A DNA stretch of 64,000 bases from Bacillus sp. 491mf (GCF_900112415.1 NZ_FOLV01000011.1:1-64000), one strand, 5' to 3'; shown: positions 33,615-42,904, numbered from the stretch's first letter. Translations and numbers: made by a program. Notes: generated by a model not told the origin, from the letters alone.

Positions 33615-34340
33615 ATGAAAATCGCGATAATAGCCGACATTCACGGAAATAAAGATGCCTTACAAGCTGTACTAACAGATATTAATAACCGAGGGATTCA
33701 ATCTATTTATAATTTAGGGGATAGCTTATATGGTCCTTTATTTCCACTGGAAACCTATGATCTTTTAATGAACCAAAATATTCAAAGTATTAAAGGGAAT
33801 TGCGATCGAATTTTATTAGAGTCTAATACATCTAATTTAACAGTTCAATATGTACAGAATTTATTAGAGGATGAGCATAAAAAGTGGGTTTCTAATTTAC
33901 CTAATTTTTTACAAACAGATGATTTTTATTTTTGTCATGGAACACCGACAAGTGATGAAATATATTTGTTAGAGGAAATGAACGCTAGTGGATCAGTGCT
34001 TAAAAAGACAGGAGATATTATGAAATTAGTAAATGGTATTCCACAAAGGCTTATCTTTTGTGCGCATACACATATATCAAGAGTCATTTATCTTCCAAAT
34101 GATAAAATAATTATTAACCCAGGAAGTGTTGGGCTACCTGCTTATGAAGATGAATTACCAATCTATCATAAAATGGAATCAGGTTCACCATTTGCTAATT
34201 ATACAATTGTTACAAAACAAGAAAATGATTGGATGATAGAGCAATTACATATTCCTTATAATCGAGATGGAGCAATTAACAAAAGTGAAATAAACGGTCG
34301 CTTAGATTGGGCTAGAGCGGTGAAAACAGGAAGAATATAA
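33615..34340 (+). CDS. metallophosphoesterase (YfcE/Icc-like, calcineurin fold)
   Basis: 241 residues. The five metal motifs are visible: ADIHGN at the N-terminus, NLGDSLYGP, KGNCDR (GNxD), CHGTP and CAHTHIS, with INPGSVGLPAY after them. Predicted phosphodiesterase or phosphatase acting on a small phosphorylated molecule in the cytoplasm. Clear AAGGGG site. Followed by a terminator, so single-gene unit. Confidence 0.9.
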   Translation: MKIAIIADIHGNKDALQAVLTDINNRGIQSIYNLGDSLYGPLFPLETYDLLMNQNIQSIKGNCDRILLESNTSNLTVQYVQNLLEDEHKKWVSNLPNFLQTDDFYFCHGTPTSDEIYLLEEMNASGSVLKKTGDIMKLVNGIPQRLIFCAHTHISRVIYLPNDKIIINPGSVGLPAYEDELPIYHKMESGSPFANYTIVTKQENDWMIEQLHIPYNRDGAINKSEINGRLDWARAVKTGRI

Positions 34341-34371
34341 ACTTTTATAAACTGAGAAGTATGATGATGAT

Positions 34372-34405
34372 AACCTTTAGACGTAATTACGACTAAAGGT
34401 TTTTT
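34372..34405 (+). terminator. terminator of the phosphoesterase gene
   Basis: AACCTTTAG...CTAAAGGTTTTTTAG hairpin with a T run. Confidence 0.8.
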
Positions 34406-34450
34406 AGTATAAAAAATTAAACAAATACAAAAGTACAAGGAGACAATTTT

Positions 34451-34552
34451 ATGGAAAATAATAAAAATGTAATACTCGCTTTGACTGTTTTTGCTTTAGG
34501 TTTAGCATTTTTTGTTGGAGGCATGGTTTATTCATTATGGGGATCATTTTGA
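34451..34552 (+). CDS. single-pass membrane miniprotein, 33 aa
   Basis: MENNKNVILALTVFALGLAFF followed by VGGMVYSLWGSF: a short polar start and one membrane helix. AAGGAGA at 34437-34443 is well spaced for ATG 34451. Size and pattern fit the many uncharacterised Bacillus membrane miniproteins; no function can be given. Confidence 0.55.
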   Translation: MENNKNVILALTVFALGLAFFVGGMVYSLWGSF

Positions 34553-34693
34553 ATGCTTAAATTGTCGGTTTGAAACAAAGATGCATCGTTTTGAAGAAAG
34601 TCGTACCGTTTATAAAAAAGATGAACTGAAATAACTTATCTAAGTGGCGAAGGAATTTCAGCTCATCTTTTTTATATCAAAGGAGGGAATCTT

Positions 34694-35254
34694 ATGTATA
34701 TTTTGATCGGGAGTGGAATTTTAATTGTTGTTCTCGTCTTTTTATTAGCAGAAAAAATTGCTGCAAACTCAGCGATGATGGTAAGTTTTCAAGGAAAACA
34801 GCTAAAAAAGTTTCTTTTAGGATTAACAGTTACGGGTGTTCTTTGTACTGCTTACGGTATATATCATAAAATGACATATAAACTTCCATTTGTTGATATT
34901 AAAGTGAATAATGAGGAATATACGGTCTTTGGAAACATTGGGGAGTTAGGATATTATTCCGATGAATTGATTAAAAAAGGAAAAGAAACCCACATGTATA
35001 TCACACTTTGGGAAGATATTCGCCTAGCGGATGCTCAAATGGTTATCACTTATCCATCTGGAAAAGTAGAAGTTTGGGAGCCGAAAATGTCTTTGCTTAC
35101 AGATACAACGAAACAAGATGTAAATAAGAAGTTTAAAATCAAAGAAATTTATGAGATGTCTCCTTACACATTTAAAGAATCAGGAAATGTAAAAGCAACC
35201 TTAAAAAATGGAGCGGATACAATTGGGAGCATGTTAATGAAAGTGCAAGAATGA
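34694..35254 (+). CDS. membrane-anchored protein of unknown function, 186 aa
   Basis: Two N-terminal membrane helices (residues 2-20 and about 40-58) followed by an extracytoplasmic beta-rich domain: VDIKVNNEEYTVFGNIGELGYY, MYITLWEDIRLADAQMVITYPSG and a C-terminal strand ending MLMKVQE. No catalytic motif is seen. Strong AGGAGGG site. I do not recognise the family; a sensor or envelope-structure role is possible. Confidence 0.68.
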   Translation: MYILIGSGILIVVLVFLLAEKIAANSAMMVSFQGKQLKKFLLGLTVTGVLCTAYGIYHKMTYKLPFVDIKVNNEEYTVFGNIGELGYYSDELIKKGKETHMYITLWEDIRLADAQMVITYPSGKVEVWEPKMSLLTDTTKQDVNKKFKIKEIYEMSPYTFKESGNVKATLKNGADTIGSMLMKVQE

Positions 35255-35357
35255 TTTTTTTGCTTTTTCTGTAAAAGGATTCACTATACTTTTTGTCGAA
35301 TTTACAGGAAATAGGTGAATTTATAGTATTACGTAGATAAGAAAGAAGGGATTCGTA

Positions 35358-35711
35358 ATGAATTATGTAGTTATAAAAAGTCATAGGACGAATTATCCGA
35401 ATCCTATTAGCTTAGTTAAGGGGCAGTCATTTACTATTGGAGAAAAATATAATGGACCGGAGAAGTGGATGAATTGGTACTTTTGTACGATAGTCGATAA
35501 AAATAGTTCAGGATGGGTGCCAGCGCAAATTATCCAATGGAAAGGGACAGAAGGTATTGCTAAGGAAGATTATACCGCAAAAGAGTTGGATGTTGATGAA
35601 GGTGTACATTTAGTTGGTTTAAAAGAACTTAATGGATGGATTTGGTGTCAAAGAGTTCTTACTCTTGAAGAAGGATGGGTACCAAAAGAAAATATAAAGC
35701 TTACTATATAA
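35358..35711 (+). CDS. variant SH3-domain protein, two repeats
   Basis: 117 residues without signal peptide. Two SH3-like halves are apparent, each ending in a W-V-P turn: WYFCTIVDKNSSGWVPAQII and WIWCQRVLTLEEGWVPKENI. Cytoplasmic ligand-binding adaptor of unknown partner. AGAAGGG site upstream of the ATG. Confidence 0.75.
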   Translation: MNYVVIKSHRTNYPNPISLVKGQSFTIGEKYNGPEKWMNWYFCTIVDKNSSGWVPAQIIQWKGTEGIAKEDYTAKELDVDEGVHLVGLKELNGWIWCQRVLTLEEGWVPKENIKLTI

Positions 35712-35791
35712 ATAGTAAGAAGACTATAAAAGTGATAAGAAAAGTTATCAATCAGAGGGGGAAAACTCGCAAGTAATGGGAGGATGGAGCA

Positions 35792-36319
35792 ATGATTTAT
35801 GTGGTTCGACACGGACAAACAGATTTAAACAAAGAAGGAAGACTGCAAGGAAGAGCTGGATTACCTTTAAATGAACATGGTATAGAGCAGGCGAAGTGTT
35901 TAAGAGACGATTTGAAAGGTATAAAATTCGATTACATATTTTCCTCCCCGCAAGAAAGAGCAATTCAAACAGCAGAAATAGCAACAGGTATTAAAGTAAT
36001 AATTGATGAAAGACTTGATGTTTTTGATTTAGGAGAAGCTGATGGATTAAAAAAAGGTGAAGTAAAAATGGCTGGAGCTGTGCCCGATACGAGTGTTTAT
36101 AACGGTGTTGAAGAACCGAATTGTTACGTGAAAAGAGTTTTCAGTTTCATGAATGAACTTGAAAGTAAATACGGTCAGAAAGAGTTAAATATCTTGTTAT
36201 CCGGACATAGATGTACAACAGGTTGTATTGCTGCTTATTTTGAAGGGATACCAGAAGACAGTAATATTTTAAGACTTTCATCAAATAATGGAGAATATAA
36301 AACATACAACTTTAAATAA
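35792..36319 (+). CDS. histidine phosphatase family protein (phosphoglycerate mutase-like)
   Basis: 175 residues. RHGQTDLNKEGRLQGR holds the catalytic RHG with phosphohistidine His7; FDYIFSSPQERAIQTAEIA carries the second conserved Arg, and LSGHRCTTG the late His. The sequence is slightly short in the cap region. Predicted cofactor-independent phosphatase on a small metabolite, related to Bacillus PhoE. Good GGGAGG site; the HAD phosphatase gene follows 30 bp downstream and may be co-transcribed. Confidence 0.88.
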   Translation: MIYVVRHGQTDLNKEGRLQGRAGLPLNEHGIEQAKCLRDDLKGIKFDYIFSSPQERAIQTAEIATGIKVIIDERLDVFDLGEADGLKKGEVKMAGAVPDTSVYNGVEEPNCYVKRVFSFMNELESKYGQKELNILLSGHRCTTGCIAAYFEGIPEDSNILRLSSNNGEYKTYNFK

Positions 36320-36349
36320 TCGCAAAATTTCGAAATAAGGAGAGTCAAT

Positions 36350-37021
36350 ATGATTAAAGCTGTTATTTTCGATTTAGATGGAACGCTATTAGACAGAGAT
36401 CATTCTCTTAATCTCTTCATTAGAGACCAATATAAAAGGTATATCAATGAATTGAATCATATAACTGAAGAACAATATGTAACTCGGTTCATTGAATTAG
36501 ATAATAAGGGTTATGTTTGGAAAGACAAAGTATATGAGCAATTGCTTAGAGAATATGCTATTTCCAGTTTAACTTGGGAGCAATTATTAGAGGATTATAT
36601 AAACAACTTTCAACATCACTGTACACCCTTTCCTCATATGAAGAATGTTTTACAGGAGCTTAAGAATAGAGGGTTATTATTAGGTATGATCACAAATGGA
36701 TTTACTGAATTTCAATTGCTGAATATTCATGCTCTTAATATTGAGAAGCATATGGATACTATATTAGTGTCCGAACAAGAGGGGATAAAAAAACCACAGG
36801 CTGACATCTTCCTAAGAGCTATAGAAAGATTAGGTGTCAAACCAGAAGAAAGTATATTCATAGGCGATCATCCAGAGAATGATGTAATAGCGGCTAGGAA
36901 TGTAGGAATGCATGCAATATGGAAGAAGGATACATTTTGGGGACAGCCGTTTATAGATGAGCATGTTATTGAGGATTTACGGGAGTTGTTGCATGTAGTG
37001 AATACGTTTCAAAAAGTATAA
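36350..37021 (+). CDS. HAD-IA family phosphatase
   Basis: 223 residues. Motif I is FDLDGTLLDRD, a helical cap follows, motif II is MITNGF, motif III KKPQADIF, and motif IV FIGDHPENDVIAARNVGM. That is the phosphoglycolate phosphatase-like/haloacid dehalogenase IA pattern. Predicted cytoplasmic phosphatase; substrate open. AAGGAGAG site. It is close behind the histidine phosphatase gene and 64 bp before a GNAT gene. Confidence 0.9.
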   Translation: MIKAVIFDLDGTLLDRDHSLNLFIRDQYKRYINELNHITEEQYVTRFIELDNKGYVWKDKVYEQLLREYAISSLTWEQLLEDYINNFQHHCTPFPHMKNVLQELKNRGLLLGMITNGFTEFQLLNIHALNIEKHMDTILVSEQEGIKKPQADIFLRAIERLGVKPEESIFIGDHPENDVIAARNVGMHAIWKKDTFWGQPFIDEHVIEDLRELLHVVNTFQKV

Positions 37022-37085
37022 TACATCAAAAGAAATAGAGAAATACAGTAACTTAAATAAAGTTCTATAGGGAGAGGGTATTGAA

Positions 37086-37592
37086 TTGTTCATAAGAGAG
37101 GCAGCAGAAAGCGATGCAGCGGAAATTTTATATCTTCGAAAGAGCATTATTTCTCAAAATGAATTTTTTATCCCCACTAGCGAAGAATTTCATGTTGATA
37201 TTGAAACGCAGCGAAAGAAAACAATTACAATTAGTCAGCAGGGCGGCATAACATTTGTTGCAGAAGATGGTGGACGAATTGTTGGTTTTCTAGTTTTCAC
37301 AAGAAATTCTATGAAACGCCTGAATCATACTGGCTCATTTGGCATGGGAATTTTAGAAGGTTATCGTAATCAAGGTGTCGGAACAAAATTGCTTTCACAA
37401 TTAATAGATTGGGCAAAAACACAAAAAGGTATAGAAAAAATTTGTTTAGGTGTTTTCTCAACAAATGAACGAGCGATAAAGCTACATGAAAAAATCGGGT
37501 TTAAAGAAGAGGGCAGAGAGAAACGGCAGATTAAATTTGAGGATGGTCGATATGCAGATAATGTTTTGATGGCGTTGTATTTATACCAGTAA
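37086..37592 (+). CDS. GNAT acetyltransferase
   Basis: 168 residues, TTG start behind GGGAGAGGG. FIREAAESDAAEILYLR at the start, ITFVAEDGGRIVGFLVFTRN, the acetyl-CoA loop EGYRNQGVGTKLLSQLIDWA, and GVFSTNERAIKLHEKIGFKEEGR near the end give a complete GNAT fold, close to the Bacillus phosphinothricin/puromycin-type acetyltransferases. Substrate unknown. Confidence 0.87.
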   Translation: MFIREAAESDAAEILYLRKSIISQNEFFIPTSEEFHVDIETQRKKTITISQQGGITFVAEDGGRIVGFLVFTRNSMKRLNHTGSFGMGILEGYRNQGVGTKLLSQLIDWAKTQKGIEKICLGVFSTNERAIKLHEKIGFKEEGREKRQIKFEDGRYADNVLMALYLYQ

Positions 37593-38321
37593 ATTAGATG
37601 TGTAATTGGATTAAGATGGTTAGAAGCATAGAATTCGCTGTTAAAAAAGAGGGGACAAAGCCTTTTGAAGAAAAATTTTGGGAGAACACTATGCAATGTT
37701 ACTTTCGACTGTCCCGGGGGTAACTTATAGCTTATATCGTTTTCAACAAGTAAAATGATTGAATCTATTAGTATTGGTTTTGTTAGGAAATCTTATTGAC
37801 AGCACTTTATTGACAGTACTTTCTAATTCGGCAATACAGGCATTGTGGAATGAAGTCTATTATAACTCATGTTTAGCTGTTTTGTTGCTCATAACTTGTT
37901 TTAACAACAAAAACGTTCGCTATATATGTCGCACTATTATGAGAAAACTTTTTCTCGAATCTAATGTATTGAAGATATTTAAGTTCATTACGTTTTGCTT
38001 CACTTGCAGCAGTGATGACCAAGCTTATACAAAATTTTGGAACTGAAGCCTTTAGTAAAGGGATTATTATCAAACAAGTACTGAGTTTGGGATTCTATGG
38101 TCTTGCATTTGTAGGCTTTATATATAGTGCTAAAGTGGTTAATGAGAATATAAATAAAGAATATAATGTGTAAAGCTGGTATAACCGGCTTTTTGGTATT
38201 CCATTAAAAAATATTTCAGATTGAGAATCGTCAACCTAATTAGATTTCTTTATTCATATTTGATTAATTTCAATGAAATAAAATTAGTAGACGAGATAGT
38301 AGAAATAATTATAAATGGAGA
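37593..38321. other. 729-bp stretch of decayed sequence
   Basis: No strong gene. A plus-strand frame, open from about 37970 to TAA 38171-38173, reads SSLRFASLAAVMTKLIQNFG then a hydrophobic segment (QVLSLGFYGLAFVGFIYSAK); its only ATG (38015) has no ribosome site. Another frame across 37759-38046 overlaps it. The pattern suggests the end of a broken membrane-protein gene. Confidence 0.35.
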
Positions 38322-38330
38322 GTGACTATT

Positions 38331-39707
38331 TTGATTCAAAGAAGATTGCTTGAAATAGAACAAATGGTAATCGGAGAAGGTTTACAGACGAAATATCATA
38401 ATCATCTTATAAAAGGGGTTTCTATTAATTCGAAAGCGATAAGACCGGGCAATTTATTTATCCCAATTGTTAGGGTAAAGAACGGTCATGATTATGTGGA
38501 AGAGGCGATACAGCGAGGAGCTATTGCTTCTTTGTGGGAGAAATCTCAGCCAAATCCACCGAAAGATATACCATTAATTTTTGTAAATGATACATTAGTA
38601 GCTTTGCAACACTTAGCACGATCTTACAGAAATCAATTGTCTGTCAATATAATTGGTGTTACAGGAAGCAACGGAAAGACAACAACAAAGGATTTAATTA
38701 ACTCTGTATTAAATACAACATACAAAGTTCATAAAACAAAAGGTAATTTGAATAGCCAAATTGGTTTACCATTAACAATCCTAGAAATTGAAGAGGATTG
38801 TGAAATAGCAGTATTAGAGATGGGGATGAGTGAACGCGGACAAATTCAACGTTTGTCAGAAATTGCTGAACCGAATATATCTGTTATCACAATGATTGGA
38901 CAATCGCACATACAAACATTGGGTTCAAGAGAAGCAATAGCAGATGCAAAACTTGAAATAGTAATGAACTTAAAGGAAAAAAGTTTACTTATTTACATCG
39001 GGGATGAACCTCTTTTAAATGAAAAAATTCAAACGTTGCTTAACTCCAATCAGATTAAATGTATCAAATTTGGTGAATCTTTTTTAAATGATGTTTATCC
39101 TGTGTCTATGAAAGAACATTCAAAAGGAATCGATTTTACATTAAACGATAAATCAACTTATTTTATACCTCTCCATGGAAAACATAATGTTTACAACGCT
39201 ATTATTGCTATAAAAGTTGGTGAACAATTCAATTTAAATCGACAGAAAATTAAACAAGGATTAAAACAAGTAGAAATAACAGAAATGCGATTTGAAATGT
39301 TGAAAGCAAAATCAGGGGCTACAATTATTAATGATGCTTGGAATGCTAGTCCTTCTTCTGTTAAAGCAGCGATCGAAACATTTGAACAACTTGTAGGATA
39401 CAAACAGAAAATTATTGTGTTAGGTGATATGTTGGAGTTGGGTCTAGAGGAAGAAAAATACCACCGAGAAATTGGTGAGATAGTAAATCCCGACACAATA
39501 GATTACATTTTCACAATTGGAGAACTTGCGAACATGATTGCACAAGAAGCAAAACCTAGATATAAAAAAGGAAAAGTGAAGGCATTTCGCACAAAAGAAG
39601 AGGCTATTATAGAAATCCGGTCCGTATGTAATCCGGAAGATGCAGTCTTGGTAAAAGGTTCAAGAGGAATGGCTCTAGAAGAAGTAGTCCGAAAATTAAT
39701 GAAATAA
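38331..39707 (+). CDS. murF: MurF-like UDP-MurNAc-tripeptide:D-alanyl-D-alanine ligase, paralogue
   Basis: About 458 residues, full length. N-terminal domain with VSINSKAIRPGNLFIPI, ATP site VTGSNGKTTTKDLI, KTKGNLNSQIGLPLTIL, AVLEMGMSERGQI, central NDAWNASPSSVKAA and VLGDMLELG, i.e. all Mur-ligase landmarks of MurF. It adds D-Ala-D-Ala to the peptidoglycan precursor. The gene lies outside any cell-division cluster and no ddl is beside it, so it is probably a second copy. I prefer the TTG start (IQRRLLEIEQMV) spaced after GGAGAG; an in-frame GTG nine bases upstream is too close to it. Confidence 0.88.
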   Translation: MIQRRLLEIEQMVIGEGLQTKYHNHLIKGVSINSKAIRPGNLFIPIVRVKNGHDYVEEAIQRGAIASLWEKSQPNPPKDIPLIFVNDTLVALQHLARSYRNQLSVNIIGVTGSNGKTTTKDLINSVLNTTYKVHKTKGNLNSQIGLPLTILEIEEDCEIAVLEMGMSERGQIQRLSEIAEPNISVITMIGQSHIQTLGSREAIADAKLEIVMNLKEKSLLIYIGDEPLLNEKIQTLLNSNQIKCIKFGESFLNDVYPVSMKEHSKGIDFTLNDKSTYFIPLHGKHNVYNAIIAIKVGEQFNLNRQKIKQGLKQVEITEMRFEMLKAKSGATIINDAWNASPSSVKAAIETFEQLVGYKQKIIVLGDMLELGLEEEKYHREIGEIVNPDTIDYIFTIGELANMIAQEAKPRYKKGKVKAFRTKEEAIIEIRSVCNPEDAVLVKGSRGMALEEVVRKLMK

Positions 39708-39769
39708 TATAGGGTTAATAATTTATATACGTACAAATTAAAAAATCGACATAAAAAACCCTCTTTCTT

Positions 39770-39880
39770 TTTAGGATGGCGAGAGTATCTGGCCAGGCAT
39801 AGGAGCGGTCAGGGCCTATTTCTGCCACATGCAAGGTTTAAAACAAAAAGAAAAAGCAAGTAGCAGTCATGTTGTATTTT
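39770..39880. repeat. second dispersed repeat family, copy 1
   Basis: GAGAGTATCTGGCCAGGCATAG... GCGGTCAGGGCC ...CTGCCACATGC... GTAGCAGTCATGT. It matches the copies at 42905-42957 and 44471-44575. Each of the three follows a gene end. Between 39881 and 40079 nothing else is seen. Confidence 0.75.
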
Positions 39881-40079
39881 TCATAGAAGTGACTTATATG
39901 TCGGAAAATTAAACTGGATATATATAATTAGCACAAGTTAGGTAAACAAAAGATGTTTTCATAGCAGGGACACTTTATCAGTCTAAAACAATTTTTTAAT
40001 AGTGTAATACATACTTCTATGGTCTAAAATATTTTTTCACTAATTTCATAAAAACAATTCGAAAGGAAGAGACATAGTT

Positions 40080-40634
40080 ATGTTCCCAATATTAGAAACA
40101 GAACGTCTACGCTTAATCGAGATAAATCAGACCTATAGCCAAAATATATATGACATTTTTTCAATTGAAGAGGTAACACGTTACTATGGGATGAAGCCTT
40201 TTAATGAGATAGAGCAAGCCATTCAAATGATTAATTCTTTTGCGAAAAATTTTCAAGAAAAACGAGCGATTCGTTGGGGAATCGTTGTGAAGGAAACAGG
40301 TGATTTTGTTGGTACAGTAGGTTTTAACAATTTACAACTTTGGAGTAAACGAGCAGAGATAGGTTACGATATTCACCCTGCTTTTTGGAGAAAAGGATAT
40401 GCATCTGAAGCAGTAAAAGAAGTGTTAGCATATGGATTTCAAAAGCTTGATCTATTTCGGATTGGAGCAATTACATACCCTGAAAATACGGCATCTTCTC
40501 ATTTGTTATTAAAATTAGGGTTTCAGAAAGAAGGATTGTTGAGAGGTTATATTTATCAAGGAAATCAATCAAATGATGCTTTAGTTTATTTGATTTTGAA
40601 AACTGATTGGGAGAAAGTAGGGAATCTTGAATAG
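40080..40634 (+). CDS. GNAT acetyltransferase, RimJ/RimL type
   Basis: 184 residues. ILETERLRLIEINQTY at the start, a middle with WGIVVKETGDFVGTVGF, AEIGYDIHPAFWRKGYASEAVKEVLAYGF (acetyl-CoA loop RKGYAS) and NTASSHLLLKLGFQKEGLLRGY at the end. Closely follows the pattern of ribosomal-protein N-terminal acetyltransferase paralogues (YdaF/YoaA type in Bacillus). Good GAAAGGAAG site. The YkvA-like gene starts 25 bp downstream. Confidence 0.9.
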   Translation: MFPILETERLRLIEINQTYSQNIYDIFSIEEVTRYYGMKPFNEIEQAIQMINSFAKNFQEKRAIRWGIVVKETGDFVGTVGFNNLQLWSKRAEIGYDIHPAFWRKGYASEAVKEVLAYGFQKLDLFRIGAITYPENTASSHLLLKLGFQKEGLLRGYIYQGNQSNDALVYLILKTDWEKVGNLE

Positions 40635-40659
40635 TGAATGCAAAATTACAAGAAAATGA

Positions 40660-41100
40660 ATGGGATCTATTTTGAGTCAAAATAAACGGGTACAAACGGA
40701 AAAAGAATTATCAATTATACAGAAAATGAAAAGGTGGGCAAAGAATTTAAAGAAACAAGTTCTTCTGCTGTATTTAGCATACCAAGATAAAAGAGTTCCA
40801 TGGCATGCTAAGCTGTTTACGATGCTCGTTGTTGCCTATGCTTTTAGTCCTATCGATTTAATCCCGGACTTCATTCCAATCTTAGGATATCTTGATGATC
40901 TTATTCTTGTTCCTATCGGTGTTTATTTGGCATTAAAACTTATCCCTGAAGAAGTATTAGAGGATTGTAAAAGAAAAATAGAAGAAAAATCACTTGTAAA
41001 TAAACCTAAGAATTGGATAACAGCAATACTTATCATATGCATTTGGCTACTTGTTTTTATATGGATTGGAAAATTTGTTTTATCATATATGGGTCATTAA
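40660..41100 (+). CDS. YkvA/DUF1232-family membrane protein
   Basis: 146 residues. The DUF1232 core is exact: VPWHAKLFTMLVVAYAFSPIDLIPDFIPILGYLDDLILVPIGVYLALKLIP (residues about 49-99), preceded by a basic helix and followed by a final membrane helix (ILIICIWLLVFIWIG). Membrane protein of unknown biochemical function. The ribosome site is weak; TTG 40672 is an alternative start. A bidirectional terminator follows. Confidence 0.85.
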   Translation: MGSILSQNKRVQTEKELSIIQKMKRWAKNLKKQVLLLYLAYQDKRVPWHAKLFTMLVVAYAFSPIDLIPDFIPILGYLDDLILVPIGVYLALKLIPEEVLEDCKRKIEEKSLVNKPKNWITAILIICIWLLVFIWIGKFVLSYMGH

Positions 41101-41123
41101 TTATTTTAAATTTATGTTTATAC

Positions 41124-41154
41124 AAAAAAGAGATCCGTACTTGATCTCTTTTTT
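41124..41154. terminator. bidirectional terminator
   Basis: AAAAAAGAGATC...GATCTCTTTTTT between two convergent genes. Confidence 0.85.
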
Positions 41155-41168
41155 GTAAATAGTAATTT

Positions 41169-41702
41169 TCACTTGTATTTCTTTTCAATCCAATTAATGA
41201 AAAGGTACGACATACTCAATTCAATTACCATTAAAAACAGATGAAATGAGTAATGATATACAAGAAAAAGATATAATGCGCTAAATGGGACACTTAAGAA
41301 AATACTGCCGTATTTATTTTTAGTAAAAAAGTAAATAGCCGCTCCGCAAATCATACCGATTAATAACGATTCTAAGGCTATAAACAGAATGGAGTCTCTG
41401 TAGTAGAAGTCTAATATGTAAGTGAATTGTCCTGGAAAGTTTGCATAAAAAATCCAAAGTAAGATAATCCATATATTCAAAGTAATGATGAAATCTTTTC
41501 CGAAATGTATGGTTATAAATGCTTGCCAATTACGATGCTGCATAACTCTTACACTTCTTATCAAGAGAAAAATAAGAGCAAAGAACCCAGCCCAAGTAAT
41601 TATTACTTGTGTAATCTCTGATATGGTAATCACCCCTTCAATATTTCCTAACTTTATACGAGCAAACAAGAGACTGCAAAATAAAACTAGAAAGAACACC
41701 AT
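41169..41702 (-). CDS. polytopic membrane protein of unknown function
   Basis: Up to 177 residues with five or six hydrophobic segments (for example ITWAGFFALIFLLIRSV, IWIILLWIFYANFPG, LYLFLVYHYSFHLFLMVIEL) and a basic end WIEKKYK. The start is uncertain: the frame opens at 41702 inside the zinc-ribbon gene, while a GAAGGGG site near 41640 favours a start close to 41630 that would use a rare codon. Family not recognised. It probably shares an mRNA with the zinc-ribbon gene upstream. Confidence 0.6.
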   Translation of the reverse strand: MVFFLVLFCSLLFARIKLGNIEGVITISEITQVIITWAGFFALIFLLIRSVRVMQHRNWQAFITIHFGKDFIITLNIWIILLWIFYANFPGQFTYILDFYYRDSILFIALESLLIGMICGAAIYFFTKNKYGSIFLSVPFSALYLFLVYHYSFHLFLMVIELSMSYLFINWIEKKYK

Positions 41703-41916
41703 ACAATATCGTGATAGTTACTTTTATTTCTATAGGAAATGAGCTTTTAAAAATAAAAAACCATATGAGAATGGTAAAAAAAGTATACATGAATAAGGAG
41801 AATTTTGTAACGATTAGTCCTTCCTTACAGTTCTCGCAAACGAGCTTATGAGAATTATTTCTTAGAAATAGCTGCTTATTACTGAATGTAGTATTAAAAT
41901 TTGAACACCTTTTCAT
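41638..41916 (-). CDS. zinc-ribbon protein with two membrane helices (TIGR04104-like)
   Basis: 92 residues. MKRCSNFNTTFSNKQLFLRNNSHKLVCENCKEG is paralogous to the protein at 17981-18184. Only one half of the ribbon (CENC) is intact: the first knuckle has a single Cys where the paralogue has CPKC. Two membrane helices follow (FSLFMYTFFTILIWFFIF and IKVTITILYGVLSSFILQ). Function unknown; the loss of a ligand suggests decay or a different metal site. Confidence 0.65.
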   Translation of the reverse strand: MKRCSNFNTTFSNKQLFLRNNSHKLVCENCKEGLIVTKFSLFMYTFFTILIWFFIFKSSFPIEIKVTITILYGVLSSFILQSLVCSYKVRKY

Positions 41917-42245
41917 CGGAAAACCTCCACTCGTTTTATAAAATTCTTAGTATAAATATAATTTTGGGAAATTTAATATTTTTTCTCTTTATGTAATCAT
42001 TGTATTGAAGAGAAGGAGTATTTATCTTGAGGTTTGTATGTTTTTGGGGATTTATAACACATCTTTTAGGGAATTCTATACTTTTAATATACAATTCACC
42101 AACAGAAAATTCCTGCATTTTCAAGAGAATATGCATTTCTTCCCATAGAGAATATTTCCATCTTTCTCCGTATAAGCTAAAATAAAGTAAAACTGTTTTT
42201 TTGGAGCTCTAGGGGGACAAAGATAAAATATAAGGAATGGTGTAT
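41917..42245. other. 329-bp stretch without a gene
   Basis: No supported gene. It presumably holds the divergent promoters of the zinc-ribbon gene and the thioredoxin-like gene; no operator was recognised. Confidence 0.4.
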
Positions 42246-42821
42246 ATGTGGAGGAAAATAGCAATTGTTGTTGTGTTAGTAGGTTTAGCCGGTTATGCAA
42301 TCTATCAGCAGTTTGGGAAAGAGAAGGTAGAAGTAACAGATAATCAAGAACAAAGTACAAACGATGAGAAAGAAGTAATTGCGCAAAATGGCATTGAAAT
42401 CGGAAAGGCGGCACCTGATTTTGAATTGTCCAAGCTTGACGGTACTAAGGTTAAGCTTTCTGATTTAAAGGGGAAGAAGGTAATTTTGAACTTTTGGGCA
42501 ACGTGGTGTGGTCCGTGTCAAAGAGAAATGCCTGATATGCAGGAGTTTTATAGTAAATACCAAAATGATGTAGAAATATTAGCGGTAAATTATACAGCGT
42601 CAGAGGGATCAGAAGGAAAAGAGAAGGTTCGAAAATTTGCAGAGGAGAAAGGGGTTACCTTTCCAATTCTACTTGATACAGAAATAAAGGTAACAACTAC
42701 TTATAAAGTCATTACGATTCCAACGTCATATTTTGTTGATACAAAAGGTGTTATCCAAGATAAATTTATTGGACCGATGACGGTGAATGAAATGGAGAAA
42801 AGAGTTGCAAATTTAAAGTAA
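42246..42821 (+). CDS. yneN: membrane-anchored thioredoxin-like protein (YneN/ResA type)
   Basis: 191 residues. N-terminal signal anchor (IAIVVVLVGLAGYAIYQQF), a charged linker, then a TlpA/ResA fold: APDFELSKLDGTKVKLSDLKGKKVILNFWATWCGPCQREMPDM with the redox pair CGPC near residues 88-91, and the cis-Pro region TTYKVITIPTSYFVD. It reduces or oxidises disulfides outside the membrane. In B. subtilis yneN follows citB (acnA) closely; here about 35 kb of accessory DNA separates them. ATG 42246 is best spaced to AAGGA. Confidence 0.88.
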   Translation: MWRKIAIVVVLVGLAGYAIYQQFGKEKVEVTDNQEQSTNDEKEVIAQNGIEIGKAAPDFELSKLDGTKVKLSDLKGKKVILNFWATWCGPCQREMPDMQEFYSKYQNDVEILAVNYTASEGSEGKEKVRKFAEEKGVTFPILLDTEIKVTTTYKVITIPTSYFVDTKGVIQDKFIGPMTVNEMEKRVANLK

Positions 42822-42830
42822 AGATGCAAG

Positions 42831-42862
42831 TAGGAATGGCATGTGTACCATTCCTATTTTCT
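42831..42862 (+). terminator. terminator of yneN
   Basis: TAGGAATGG...CCATTCCTATTTT hairpin. Confidence 0.8.
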
Positions 42863-42904
42863 ATTTAAAAGCTATATACAAGTTGGAAAATCCCTTTTTT
42901 TAGT

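Noticed and set aside
38015-38173. possible circular-bacteriocin-like hydrophobic peptide
   Set aside because: The frame is open before the ATG, lacks a ribosome site, and has no processing, transport or immunity genes nearby.
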